DNA of 64,000 nucleotides. It comes from Spirochaetes bacterium RBG_16_49_21 (lineage in GTDB: Bacteria > Spirochaetota > UBA4802 > UBA5550). Shown in pieces: positions 35,890 through 44,507 of this stretch. The translations under genes were made by a program, and so were the position numbers. The notes beneath the pieces are model-generated. The model ran no database searches. It saw nothing but the letters and a program-made list of their open reading frames with translations, and had not been told where the DNA came from. The stretch's first letter is position 1; the number at the start of each line of letters is the position of its first letter. The DNA lies in the NCBI GenBank assembly GCA_001829495.1, contig MIBJ01000004.1, positions 30,990 through 94,989 of the forward strand, read 5' to 3'.

Positions 35890-36168
35890 TTATCCGAAAC
35901 GCATAACGATGACGAGCCAGACAATTGAAATCGGCAAGGCAAACCAGAGGCTCCAGTCGGTCAGCCCCACCCATGCTATATTGATATACGCGCTGCAGAG
36001 CAGCCCTATAAAGAAACGGTCGCCGCGCGTTGTGGAGATCGGAAGAAATCTCCGACGTTCGATTGAGGGCGCTATGACCTCCCACACACCCATTCCCACC
36101 AGCATGAGCGCAATAATAATAAAGAAACCGGCAGTAATCGGCGTCCAATACATCCATTCTAATTTCAT
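35890..36168 (-). CDS. glpU: Small membrane subunit of the glycerol transporter, GlpU-like (DUF2160)
   Basis: A 92-residue protein with two or three helices ('FFIIIALMLVGMGVWEV' and 'WFALPISIVWLVIVM'). It sits between permease and binding-protein genes in the same place as glpU in rhizobia, where its role is unknown. The ATG at 36168 is favoured over an upstream one because the extra residues are charged and lie inside the permease end region, and because GGAACGG precedes it. Confidence 0.75.
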   Translation of the reverse strand: MKLEWMYWTPITAGFFIIIALMLVGMGVWEVIAPSIERRRFLPISTTRGDRFFIGLLCSAYINIAWVGLTDWSLWFALPISIVWLVIVMRFG

Positions 36169-36184
36169 TGCCGTTCCTCTTTTT

Positions 36185-36988
36185 TTATACCCGGCCCAGG
36201 GCAAAGCCCTTGGCCATATAATCGCGCACGAACCAGATCACCAACGCGCCCGGTACGATGGTAAGCACCCCCGCTGCCGCCATAAGACCCCAGTCAAGAC
36301 CGGTCGCGCTGATCGTTCGCGTCATGACCGCCCCGATCGGTTTCGCGCTCGTTACCGTCAACGTCCGGGCAAACAGCAACTCCACCCAACTGAACATGAA
36401 ACAGAAAAACGCCGTAACCCCCACCCCGGCCCGGATCAAAGGGATAAATATGGTGACAAAGAATCGGGGTAAACTATACCCGTCGATAAAGGCTGTTTCA
36501 TCAATTTCACGGGGAATACCGGACATGAAGCCTTCCAATATCCACACAGCCAGGGGTACGTTGAACAGGCAGTGCGCCAATGCCACCGCTATATAGGTGT
36601 CTATAAGACCGATAGTGGAATAGAGCTGGAAAAACGGCAGCAGGAAAACAGCGGCCGGCGCCATGCGATTGGAGAGCAACCAGAAAAAGATATGTTTGTC
36701 CCCTATAAAAGTATAGCGTGAAAAGGCATACGCAGCCGGCAGGGCAACGGTCAGCGATATCATGGTGTTGATGGTGACGTAGATAATGGAATTGATAAAT
36801 CCTGAATACCAGTCCGAGTCAGTAAATATTTTTATATAGTTTTTCCATGTCGGATCAGCCGGGTACAGGGTTAACGTGCTGAGGATATCGGCGTTGGTTC
36901 TCAAAGACATGTTGAGCATCCAGTAGATCGGAAGAAACAGCAATATAAAATATACGGCCAAAGCAATTGTTTTCTTTTTTCCTTTCAT
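36185..36988 (-). CDS. glpQ: Glycerol ABC transporter permease, GlpQ-like
   Basis: A 267-residue inner-membrane permease of the MalG type with six helices and the EAA loop 'EIDETAFIDGYSLPRFFVTIFIPL' (landmarks EIDETAFIDG and FIPL). The start codon overlaps the previous permease stop as ATGA. The frame is open much further upstream, but that region overlaps the other permease gene and is not coding in this frame. It pairs with GlpP to form the channel. Confidence 0.88.
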   Translation of the reverse strand: MKGKKKTIALAVYFILLFLPIYWMLNMSLRTNADILSTLTLYPADPTWKNYIKIFTDSDWYSGFINSIIYVTINTMISLTVALPAAYAFSRYTFIGDKHIFFWLLSNRMAPAAVFLLPFFQLYSTIGLIDTYIAVALAHCLFNVPLAVWILEGFMSGIPREIDETAFIDGYSLPRFFVTIFIPLIRAGVGVTAFFCFMFSWVELLFARTLTVTSAKPIGAVMTRTISATGLDWGLMAAAGVLTIVPGALVIWFVRDYMAKGFALGRV

Positions 36989-37857
36989 ATTCTGGCTCCC
37001 TTCCCGACGTTCTGGAGTACCTGGTAAAAAACAAAACACAACAGCAGTACGATTAAGAAGTAGATGAGCGAGAAGGCTGAAGCCATTCCCAGGTCGAATT
37101 GGCCGGTGGCGATCTTTACCAGATAAATGGACAGGAAGGTGGTGGCATCGCCCGGACCGCCTCCGGTGAGCACAAAGGGTTCCGCGTAGATCAAAAAGCT
37201 GTCCATAAAGCGAAGGAGTAATGCGATCGTGAGCACGCCGCGCATTTTCGGCAGCTGGATGTAACGAAACGTAGACCAGGCAGACGCGCCGTCGATCTTT
37301 GCCGCCTGATAGTACATCTCGGGGATCGCCCTCAACCCGGCATAGGCAAGGAGAGCGACGAGCGGCGTCCAGTGCCATACCTCCATGAGCATCAGAGTGA
37401 TCCAGGCATCGAGAGGCCTCCTCGTATGATCGAAGGCTAGACCCAGGCTGTTGATCGCGGCGCCGAACAGCCCGATATCCGGCCGTGTAAAGATTATCCA
37501 GATCGAGCCGATCGTGTTCCAGGGAATGAGGAGCGGAAGCGCGAGCGTGACCAGGCTGAATGAGACTCCCCATCCCTTTTTCGGCATCGCCAGCGCTATG
37601 AGAATACCGAGCGGCATCTCGATTAATAGCACAAGCCCGGAAAAGAGGAACTGACGCCACAATGCGTCATGCAGGCGATAGTCGTGCAGAACTTTCTTGA
37701 ACCATTCGGTGCCCACGAAAACGCTTTCGCCCGGAGCCAAGATGTCCTGGACCGAATAGTTTACCACGGTCATAAGCGGAATAAGGGCGCTGAAGGCGAC
37801 AAAGGCCAGTACCGGCACCACCAAAAACCACGCTTTATTGTTTTCCCACTTTTCCAT
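36985..37857 (-). CDS. glpP: Glycerol ABC transporter permease, GlpP-like
   Basis: A 290-residue MalF-type permease with six helices and EAA loop 'EMYYQAAKIDGASAWSTFRYI' (landmark YQAAKIDGASAW). I chose the ATG at 37857 ('MEKWENNKAW'), 13 bases after the glpT stop and preceded by GGGAGATGTG, because upstream in-frame residues belong to the glpT region. The name is the rhizobial permease glpP, not the unrelated Bacillus antiterminator glpP, which here is encoded at 40427. Confidence 0.88.
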   Translation of the reverse strand: MEKWENNKAWFLVVPVLAFVAFSALIPLMTVVNYSVQDILAPGESVFVGTEWFKKVLHDYRLHDALWRQFLFSGLVLLIEMPLGILIALAMPKKGWGVSFSLVTLALPLLIPWNTIGSIWIIFTRPDIGLFGAAINSLGLAFDHTRRPLDAWITLMLMEVWHWTPLVALLAYAGLRAIPEMYYQAAKIDGASAWSTFRYIQLPKMRGVLTIALLLRFMDSFLIYAEPFVLTGGGPGDATTFLSIYLVKIATGQFDLGMASAFSLIYFLIVLLLCFVFYQVLQNVGKGARI

Positions 37858-37870
37858 CACATCTCCCCTG

Positions 37871-38956
37871 CTACTTAACCAGACGGCCGTCGGCAAACAG
37901 CCGTATCCATTGCGGCGGAAACACAAGCCAGGCCGTGCCCCCGGGAACCGGTTTTCCCTCAGGAAGCTTGGCCTGTAAAGTTTTACCAGCCAGCGTCAGC
38001 GTAACGATTTTGTAGCTGCCCAGATCCTCAACCGCTTTAATATCGGCGGGCACCCCGTTTTTCCCGGGCTCGGAACTCAGTTCCAGATACTTCGGCCGAA
38101 TTCCCAGCTCCAGCTTTCCTCGCGCCTTTCCTCCCAATTCCGTTGTTTTTTGGTCTAACAGTATCCTCGCACCATCAATGTGAGCGACATTTCCGTTAAG
38201 GGTGCAGCTCAGAAGGTTCATCCCCGGACTGCCGATGAAGTATCCCACAAACGTATGCTCCGGATTCTCGACAAGATCCTGGGGAGTGCCGATCTGCACG
38301 ATTTCCCCTTCATACATGACCACCACCTTCTCGGCAAAGGTAAGGGCTTCCATCTGATCGTGGGTGACGTATATCAAGGTCAGCTTCAATTGTTCATGTA
38401 TTTCTTTGAGTTTACGCCTGAGATGCCACTTCAGGTGCGGATCGATTACGGTCAGCGGCTCATCGAATAGAATGGCAGCCACATCGCTTCGTACCAAACC
38501 CCGTCCCAATGAGATTTTCTGCTTGGCGTCTGCCGCCAGTCCGGCTGCTTTCTTTTTAAGAAAAGGAGTAAGGTCAAGAATTTCAGCCACCTCGTGAACC
38601 CGCTTGATTACTTCATTTTTCTCTATGCCTCGATTTCGCAAGGGAAAAGCCAGGTTATCGAACACCGTCATGGTGTCGTACAGGACCGGGAACTGAAAGA
38701 CCTGGGCGATATTGCGCTTTTCCGGCGGCATGGCGGTAACATCCCTGCCGTCGTATAATACGCGTCCTCTGCTGGGGGTGACCAGGCCGGAAATGATGTT
38801 CAACAGGGTGGTTTTACCGCAACCGGAAGGGCCGAGCAGGGCGTATGCGCCGCCGTCGTCCCATACGTTATGGATCCGTTTGATGGCGTAATCCGACTCT
38901 CCCGCAGGGTTGCGGACGTAGGCGTGAGCGATTTCATTTAATTCTATGCAGGCCAT
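37871..38956 (-). CDS. glpT: Glycerol ABC transporter ATPase, GlpT-like
   Basis: A 361-residue ATPase. Walker A 'GPSGCGKT' is at 42-49, Walker B is 'ILFDEPLTVID', and the H-loop His199 is normal ('VTHDQMEAL'). The signature motif, usually LSGGQ, reads 'LAADAKQK' at 140-147, so this subunit cannot supply a normal signature to its partner. The C-terminal 120 residues are a TOBE-like domain. It overlaps glpS by 13 bases. It is probably an obligate heterodimer with GlpS. Confidence 0.9.
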   Translation of the reverse strand: MACIELNEIAHAYVRNPAGESDYAIKRIHNVWDDGGAYALLGPSGCGKTTLLNIISGLVTPSRGRVLYDGRDVTAMPPEKRNIAQVFQFPVLYDTMTVFDNLAFPLRNRGIEKNEVIKRVHEVAEILDLTPFLKKKAAGLAADAKQKISLGRGLVRSDVAAILFDEPLTVIDPHLKWHLRRKLKEIHEQLKLTLIYVTHDQMEALTFAEKVVVMYEGEIVQIGTPQDLVENPEHTFVGYFIGSPGMNLLSCTLNGNVAHIDGARILLDQKTTELGGKARGKLELGIRPKYLELSSEPGKNGVPADIKAVEDLGSYKIVTLTLAGKTLQAKLPEGKPVPGGTAWLVFPPQWIRLFADGRLVK

Positions 38957-40056
38957 GCCGGTCTCCTATCTGACCCTTTGTTGAACGGCGATGCAAACAG
39001 CGCGCCGGCTGTATCGTATACAAAAAAACAAGCGGGGTTGACGTAAATCGTTATTTCTTGCCCTATACGGAGAGGATTAACCCCGTCCTCCTGAACCACC
39101 AGACGGGAATCGCCGTGGCTGACATGGATGAATGTTTCGGACCCGTTTATTTCCGCCAATTCAACCTTCACGCGTAATTCGGCATCCTTATCGCTGACCC
39201 TCGAAAGAAAAAAATGATTAGGCCGAATGCCGAATATATAGCTTCCGGCGGGCACGGATTTCAGATGGCCGTCCAATGGAAATTCAATGTCCTGCTCCAG
39301 CCGCACGGCATCCCCCCGGACGGCGCCGTTCAGATAGTTAATCGGCGGATCGCTGAATAGCTGGGCGACCTTGAGCGTCGCCGGATTATGATATACTTCC
39401 GGGGTGGACCCGGTCTGTAAAACGCGCCCCTCATCAATGACCACGATGTTGCCCCCCAGCATCAAGGCCTCTGCCGGCTCCGTTGTGGTATACACGACAA
39501 TGGCCTCCCGCTTTTTGAATATATCCTGAAGTTCAACTTGAAGTTCCTCGCGCAATTTATAATCCAAGTTGACCAGCGGCTCGTCGAGTAATAACAGGTC
39601 GGCGTCTTTGGCCAGAGAGCGGGCGATGGCCGTGCGCTGCTGCTGGCCGCCGCTGAGCTCCGCGGGGAATCGATCGAGCAGATCTTCAATATGCAGCATG
39701 GCGGCCGTTTCGCGGACTTTTCGATCGATCTCAATTTTGCTCATTCCGCTCATCTTAAGGGACGAGGCGATATTTTTGTATACGGTCAGGGAAGGATAGT
39801 TCACGAACTGCTGATATACCATGGAAACGCTTCTTTTACGGACCGACATGCCGGTTACGTCCCTTCCATTCACCAGAATACGACCCGAAGTCGGCCGGTC
39901 CAGACCCGCCATTAAACGAAGAAGCGTGGTCTTGCCGGCCAATGTATGGCCGAGCACCACAGTGGTGGTGCCGATTTCAAGCTCCAGGCTGATGTTGTTT
40001 AAGTGGGTTTCGGCGACCACCTTTTTGGTAACGGAATCGAGAACAATGCCCATCAT
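38944..40056 (-). CDS. glpS: Glycerol ABC transporter ATPase, GlpS-like
   Basis: A 370-residue ATPase. Walker A is the unusual 'GHTLAGKTT' (36-44), the signature is canonical 'LSGGQQQR', Walker B is 'LLLLDEPLVNLD', but the H-loop His is Thr192 ('YTTTEPAEAL'). I chose the ATG at 40056, five bases after AGGAG; two in-frame ATGs occur upstream within the ribosome site region. It is the first gene of the transporter operon and follows a structured leader with a terminator-like stem. Motif losses here complement those of GlpT. Confidence 0.9.
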   Translation of the reverse strand: MMGIVLDSVTKKVVAETHLNNISLELEIGTTTVVLGHTLAGKTTLLRLMAGLDRPTSGRILVNGRDVTGMSVRKRSVSMVYQQFVNYPSLTVYKNIASSLKMSGMSKIEIDRKVRETAAMLHIEDLLDRFPAELSGGQQQRTAIARSLAKDADLLLLDEPLVNLDYKLREELQVELQDIFKKREAIVVYTTTEPAEALMLGGNIVVIDEGRVLQTGSTPEVYHNPATLKVAQLFSDPPINYLNGAVRGDAVRLEQDIEFPLDGHLKSVPAGSYIFGIRPNHFFLSRVSDKDAELRVKVELAEINGSETFIHVSHGDSRLVVQEDGVNPLRIGQEITIYVNPACFFVYDTAGALFASPFNKGSDRRPAWPA

Positions 40057-40106
40057 TATTGCTCCTAGCATTGTAAATCTATCGATGGAATATTCTTAAC
40101 TGATAG

Positions 40107-40188
40107 AAAAAAACCATGTTGAGAAGCGTACGGAAACCAAAAGATATTATATAAAATGCACGCCGTCCGTTTCCGGGTGCTCATGGTT
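40107..40188 (-). promoter_or_regulatory. Terminator-type stem in the glpS leader (putative GlpP-controlled attenuator)
   Basis: On the minus strand AACCATG (40188-40182) pairs with CATGGTT (40118-40112), and within that CGGAAAC (40175-40169) pairs with GTTTCCG (40137-40131). A run of seven T follows at 40113-40107. The start of glpS is 50 bases downstream. The structure has a large internal loop, so alternative pairing is possible, as expected of an antiterminated leader. The remaining leader bases (40189-40426) show a weaker GCCCT...AGGGC stem and a T-run near 40230-40220, and no gene. Confidence 0.6.
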
Positions 40189-40426
40189 GAAGCGCCTTTT
40201 TTCTTTAGAGTGGTCTGAAAAATAAAAAAAGCCATGACAGAAACGCGCACGCCCTTTAAGTGCTCATCATCCATCAGGGCTTACTCTTTTTTCTCTCGCC
40301 CGAAGATTATTATGGGAAAACTATTCCTCTGAGTTTTGTGTGTGTATCGGTATGTGTCAAGAATTATTTTTAGCAATGGTAAACTTTCCCCGCAATGAAG
40401 TGCCGGCGATTCTAATGAGCCCGCTC

Positions 40427-40990
40427 TTAATGACTAAAAAGATGGGACGAGGTGGTGGATATCCCGACCGCCCCGGAGGCGAGTATCTCATGTATCTCTT
40501 CTTCACTGGTGATCAGCCCCCCGGCTATGACCGGTATGGAGACGGTCATCCTGATCTTTTTCATTATCTTGGGGAGTATCATACCGGGAAGGATCTCCAA
40601 AGCGTCCGGTTTTGATTTCTCGATGACGCCGAGCCCCCCTGCAAGAGACTCCGAGTCCAGGACGAACATTCTTTGAATTGAGACCAGCCCCTCTTTCTGT
40701 ATGCTCTTTATGAGATTGCTGCGTGTCGTGATGATTCCATCCGCCAGAATTTCCTTTGCCAGAAATCGGACTCCCGAAGCGTCCTTTCCGATCCCTTTCA
40801 GGAGATCGATGTCGGCAAAGACCAGCTTGCCATATCTTTTTGCCTGTTCAACGATGTGCGGAAGGTCAAAAATGGTGCCTCCTAAAATAAAAAGCATATT
40901 TATGTGATTCAATGCCTCAACATTGATATTTTCAATATCCCTAAAAGCCGCAATTACCGGATTATTCCGCAGAGCCGTCAGAAAATCCAA
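40427..40990 (-). CDS. glpP: Glycerol-3-phosphate-responsive antiterminator (Bacillus GlpP family)
   Basis: A 187-residue TIM-barrel-like regulator. 'MLFILGGTIFDLPHIV', 'FADIDLLKGIGKDASGVRFLA' (landmarks FADIDLLKGIGKD, GVRFL) and 'PVIAGGLITSEEEI' are the conserved blocks of GlpP, which binds glpD/glpFK leader RNA with glycerol-3-phosphate and prevents termination. I prefer the TTG start at 40990 because GGAGG lies six bases upstream and the length matches Bacillus GlpP; an ATG in frame at 41020 or 41047 would add atypical residues. It is on the same strand just upstream of the leader it probably controls. Confidence 0.87.
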   Translation of the reverse strand: MDFLTALRNNPVIAAFRDIENINVEALNHINMLFILGGTIFDLPHIVEQAKRYGKLVFADIDLLKGIGKDASGVRFLAKEILADGIITTRSNLIKSIQKEGLVSIQRMFVLDSESLAGGLGVIEKSKPDALEILPGMILPKIMKKIRMTVSIPVIAGGLITSEEEIHEILASGAVGISTTSSHLFSH

Positions 40991-41065
40991 TGCCAGCCTC
41001 CTTTCAACGATGCTAATCATTGTTGCTGAAACCGAAATATAAGTCAAGACTATAACTCAGCATAA

Positions 41066-41172
41066 ATAATAGCTTGTTGCATAATTAATCAAAATTATTC
41101 ATTTTTACCCCCGCCGCCTTCGGCGGCGGGGGTAAAAATCATTGATTATTGACTTTGTAACAAGTTTAATAT
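41066..41172. repeat. Palindromic repeat family A, copy 1 (107 bp)
   Basis: Ends ATAATAGCTTGTTG and the complementary ...CAACAAG...TAT enclose a 17-pair central stem (41102-41118 with 41123-41139) with a TTCG loop. A second copy is at 60238-60347. The stem could also act as a two-way terminator between the glpP-type regulator and ketosynthase 3. Confidence 0.8.
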
Positions 41173-41251
41173 ACTCCGTCAAAAAAATGTTGTTAAATAT
41201 TGCTGTTTCTCCTATTAATGTCCTACTTTTTAATGTCCTGCTTTTTTATAT

Positions 41252-42517
41252 ATGAGAGCACCAAAAAACAGACGCGTCTTTGTAATCGGATACGGCGCCG
41301 CAACGCCGCTCGGGGCAACGTTCGAAAAATCGTGGGAGCGGGCTGTCCGGGGTGAAGCAGGGTTCAGGAAGGTAACCCGCTGCCGGGTCCGGACCGCATG
41401 CGACGTCGTGGGCGAGATACCGGACTGGGACCCGCGCTCCCTTGATTTCGCCGACAAAAAGGAGATATACAACTGGAGTGCTGATTTCGTGCTCCTCACC
41501 ATGGCGGTCTGCCAGGAGGCGCTCCGGGACGCGGGCCTTGAAATCGATACGGAGACCGGGCCGAGAACCGCCTGCCTCATCGGCTCCGCCCTTAACGGCT
41601 CCGATGCGTACCGGAAGGCAATGGACAACTACCTCACCAGAGGCCCGCTGAAAGTGAGCCCCTACCTTCTGCCCAACCTGTGCGCGAACCTCCCCTCGGG
41701 CAAGGCGGGGATGCTCCTGGGATTCACCGGGCCCATCTTCTCACCCGAGGGGGCGTGCGCCTCGGGCAATCACGCCATAGGAATCGGCGGCCGCATGATA
41801 CGGGACGGCGACGTGGACTTCGTGCTTGCCGGCGGGGTGGACACCTGCATCATACCCGAGATCATTCACGGGTTCGAGAACATGAACGCCACGATCAAGA
41901 TCAGGCCGGGCGACCGGGCGTTCACCGCTCCGTCCCGGGCTTCGCGTCCGTTCAGCATAGACCGGAAAGGCTTCGTTCTTTCAGAGGGGGCCGGAGTCGT
42001 CGTTCTGGCGGCGGATGAAATGATTACGGCGTACGGGCTCAAGCCAAGGGCGGAGCTTCTCGGCATCGGGTGGAACTCCGACGCCTTCCACATAACCAGG
42101 CCCAATAAGGATACCATCATCATCGCTATCCGCATGGCCATTGAAGACGCGGGGCTAAAGCCTTCCGACATCCAGTACGTCAACGCGCACGGCACCTCAA
42201 CCCTAAAAGGCGATTCGACCGAGATCGAGTGCCTCAAGGCCGTGTTCGGGAAAGACATGGAGAATATCCCGGTGTCGTCAAATAAATCGCAGATCGGACA
42301 TACGATCGGCGCGGCAGCCGCCATAGAGGCTGCCTTCGCCATTGAGGGGATGCGGCGGGGAATCATCCTCCCCACGGTAAACTACATCCCGGACCCGGAG
42401 CTTGCGGGCGTGGACGTCGTTCCCGACAAGGCCCGCAGCCAGAGCCATGAGATCGTTCTTTCCAATGCATTCGGCTTCGGCGGCACAAACTGCTGCGCCG
42501 TGTTCAGGGGCGTGTGA
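41252..42517 (+). CDS. Ketosynthase 3, FabF-like
   Basis: A 421-residue beta-ketoacyl synthase. Cys169 is in 'GACASG', His313 in 'HGTST', Lys345/His350 in 'NKSQIGH', and 'FGFGGTN' is at the end. It is most like ketosynthase 2. It opens the second plus-strand arm of the lipid cluster. No clear ribosome site precedes the ATG. Its TGA stop shares a base with the thioesterase start. With three ketosynthases and one dead KS-like half, priming, elongation and branch roles may be divided among them. Confidence 0.92.
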   Translation: MRAPKNRRVFVIGYGAATPLGATFEKSWERAVRGEAGFRKVTRCRVRTACDVVGEIPDWDPRSLDFADKKEIYNWSADFVLLTMAVCQEALRDAGLEIDTETGPRTACLIGSALNGSDAYRKAMDNYLTRGPLKVSPYLLPNLCANLPSGKAGMLLGFTGPIFSPEGACASGNHAIGIGGRMIRDGDVDFVLAGGVDTCIIPEIIHGFENMNATIKIRPGDRAFTAPSRASRPFSIDRKGFVLSEGAGVVVLAADEMITAYGLKPRAELLGIGWNSDAFHITRPNKDTIIIAIRMAIEDAGLKPSDIQYVNAHGTSTLKGDSTEIECLKAVFGKDMENIPVSSNKSQIGHTIGAAAAIEAAFAIEGMRRGIILPTVNYIPDPELAGVDVVPDKARSQSHEIVLSNAFGFGGTNCCAVFRGV

Positions 42518-42996
42518 TGAAGCCGAAGCCCTTCAGGCCGGAGCCGTACGGCAACGACGGACGATACGTCCGCGATACCACAAGCGGCGAGATTTGGCAC
42601 CGGTGCCAGTACCGGACTCTGTACGCGGACACAGACCGGTCCGAGGTCGTGTATCATTCCAATTATCTCAGATATTTTGAATTCGGCAGGACCTCGCTCA
42701 TGCGGGATACCGCCTATCCCTACCGGGAGATCGAGAAAAGCGGGTACGTCTACCCGATCATCGATCTCGGCATCACCTTTTACAAGCCGCTCTATTACGA
42801 CGATCTGATATGGATACACACCCGGCCCATCGAGCTTGAGCGGGTGAAGCTCACGTTCGACTATATCATCACCCTTGCCCAAACGGGCGATATGATCTGC
42901 CGCGGTTTCACCCGCCACTGCGCGCTCAACAAGAGGGGCATGCCGGTGGCTGTTGATGAAAAGACGGTCCACCTATGGAAAGCCTTTCCCAAATAA
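42517..42996 (+). CDS. YbgC/4-hydroxybenzoyl-CoA-type acyl thioesterase
   Basis: A 159-residue hot-dog thioesterase. 'YADTDRSEVVYHSNYLRYFE' (landmarks YADTD and VVYHSNYLRYFE) is the YbgC-type active-site segment, with the catalytic Asp in 'DTD'. Such enzymes release acyl groups from CoA or ACP, and one is usual in aryl-polyene clusters. The ATG at 42517 overlaps the ketosynthase 3 stop, and the gene's own end overlaps the next start by 22 bases. It probably trims or releases the chain. Confidence 0.88.
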   Translation: MKPKPFRPEPYGNDGRYVRDTTSGEIWHRCQYRTLYADTDRSEVVYHSNYLRYFEFGRTSLMRDTAYPYREIEKSGYVYPIIDLGITFYKPLYYDDLIWIHTRPIELERVKLTFDYIITLAQTGDMICRGFTRHCALNKRGMPVAVDEKTVHLWKAFPK

Positions 42997-44468
42997 TACC
43001 GGTCACCATTCCCGTGGCGGATTACCTCCGCGATCACGTGCACAACGAGCGGGCCGTTTTCCCGGCGGTCGAATCCATGGCCGTCCTTGCCCGGTCCTGC
43101 CTGCCGCTCCTGCACGGCTCCGCCGCGATCCGAATGGATCAAGCCGATTTTATTAAATTTCTGCAGATCGACCATGATGCCGCGCACATTGAAGCGCTCA
43201 ATGAAGTAACAAGGCTTGACAACGGCGCTGTTTCTTGCCGGCTCATTACGGTCCGAAAACAGGGAAAATCAGGCATCGTACGCCGGATTGAACACGCGTC
43301 GTGCATCTTAAACAAGAGCGCCGTTCCTCCGAAAGAACCGCCGCTCGACACTATCCTGGGCCTTGAAGGCGTGTGCATTCAATTGAGCATGAAACAGGTC
43401 TACAGCGAACTGATCCCCTTTAAATCCGCGTATCAAAACATCAATGAGCTCTTTGTCACGGACCAGGGCGCGATCGCGATCGTTGACGGGGGAACGGATA
43501 AGGCTCCTTCCGAACCGCTCGGTTCCCCGTTTCCCCTGGACGCCTCATTTCACGCTGCGTGCGTGTGGGGGCAGCGCTTTGCCGGCATTGTAGGGTTCCC
43601 GGTCCATATTGACCGGCGTATCATTATGCAAAAAACCAGGCCGTACCAGACCTATATAAGCAGAATAACGCCGGTCAAGGCCGGCCCGAGCCTGCTCATA
43701 TTCGATCTCTGGATCTACTCTATCGAAGGCAGGCTGTGCGAGGAAGTCCGGGGCCTGCACCTTAAAGACGTCAGCGGGAAAAAGCTCCTGCCGCCGGAGT
43801 GGATACGAAGCGGGAAGGACAAGAGGCTTGAATCCGTCAGGTCCGCATGCAGGGAGCTTTCCCTGATCGAGCTTGCGACCGTGACCAAGCCGTGCGAAGG
43901 GATATTGTCCCCTCCGGAAATGGAGCGGTTCAGAAGCATGCGTGAAAAGCGGGGCAAAAGCTTTGTCGCTGCGCGGCTTGCGCTGAAAAAGCTCTCGCGA
44001 GGGTCATCCGGAAGCGACATGACGGCGCCGGCGAGCTCGATTACGACCATAGAGCCGGACGGCAGGCCTGCATGTCCGGTCACCGGCGGCGAGGATACCC
44101 GGTGGTGCACCGCATCCCATGACGCGCGATTCGCGGTTGCGGCGGTATCCGATCGCCGGATCGGAATAGACGTGGAGGAAATATCAGGCCGCGTTCTCAA
44201 ATCGCAGCGCCTGTATATGCACGAGGAAGAGCTCCCTCTCGTGAAAAGCCACGCTCTCGGGGACCGGGAAGCCTCGGCCAGGGTGTGGAGCATAAAGGAG
44301 GCTGTGTCAAAAGCGGCAGGCATGAATCTTGCAGATGCGTGGCAGAGGACAAGGGTGAAGGAAATCGGCAGGGAAAAAAGCGTTATTCTGATCGATGATG
44401 AAACTCACGAGGCCATCCATGCTGTTGTGGACGGGCATATCTTTACTGTGATTGTGATGAAATCCTGA
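42975..44468 (+). CDS. Polyketide-type dehydratase fused to a phosphopantetheinyl transferase
   Basis: A 497-residue fusion. Residues about 10-270 look like a PKS double-hot-dog dehydratase: His21 lies in a HxxxGxxxxP-like motif in which Gly is Glu ('HVHNERAVFP'), and Asp189 in 'PLDASFHAA' fits the second catalytic residue. Residues about 340-497 are an Sfp-type phosphopantetheinyl transferase with 'RIGIDVEE' (Asp399, Glu401) and 'WSIKEAVSKAAG' (Lys441-Glu442). The transferase would activate the two cluster ACPs. I recall no named family with exactly this fusion outside large polyunsaturated-acid synthases, where the transferase is often C-terminal. Confidence 0.83.
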   Translation: MESLSQIIPVTIPVADYLRDHVHNERAVFPAVESMAVLARSCLPLLHGSAAIRMDQADFIKFLQIDHDAAHIEALNEVTRLDNGAVSCRLITVRKQGKSGIVRRIEHASCILNKSAVPPKEPPLDTILGLEGVCIQLSMKQVYSELIPFKSAYQNINELFVTDQGAIAIVDGGTDKAPSEPLGSPFPLDASFHAACVWGQRFAGIVGFPVHIDRRIIMQKTRPYQTYISRITPVKAGPSLLIFDLWIYSIEGRLCEEVRGLHLKDVSGKKLLPPEWIRSGKDKRLESVRSACRELSLIELATVTKPCEGILSPPEMERFRSMREKRGKSFVAARLALKKLSRGSSGSDMTAPASSITTIEPDGRPACPVTGGEDTRWCTASHDARFAVAAVSDRRIGIDVEEISGRVLKSQRLYMHEEELPLVKSHALGDREASARVWSIKEAVSKAAGMNLADAWQRTRVKEIGREKSVILIDDETHEAIHAVVDGHIFTVIVMKS

Positions 44469-44507
44469 GACTAGAAGTTTACTCAAAAATAAATATCTGA
44501 ACTAATT

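Noticed and set aside
36989-37660. A long N-terminal extension of the glpQ frame
   Set aside because: It overlaps glpP in another frame, has no helices, and the ATG at 36988 forms an ATGA overlap with glpP.
33984-41172. Calling the glp locus a genomic island
   Set aside because: No integrase, tRNA or direct repeats were seen; the palindromic element on one side alone does not show transfer.
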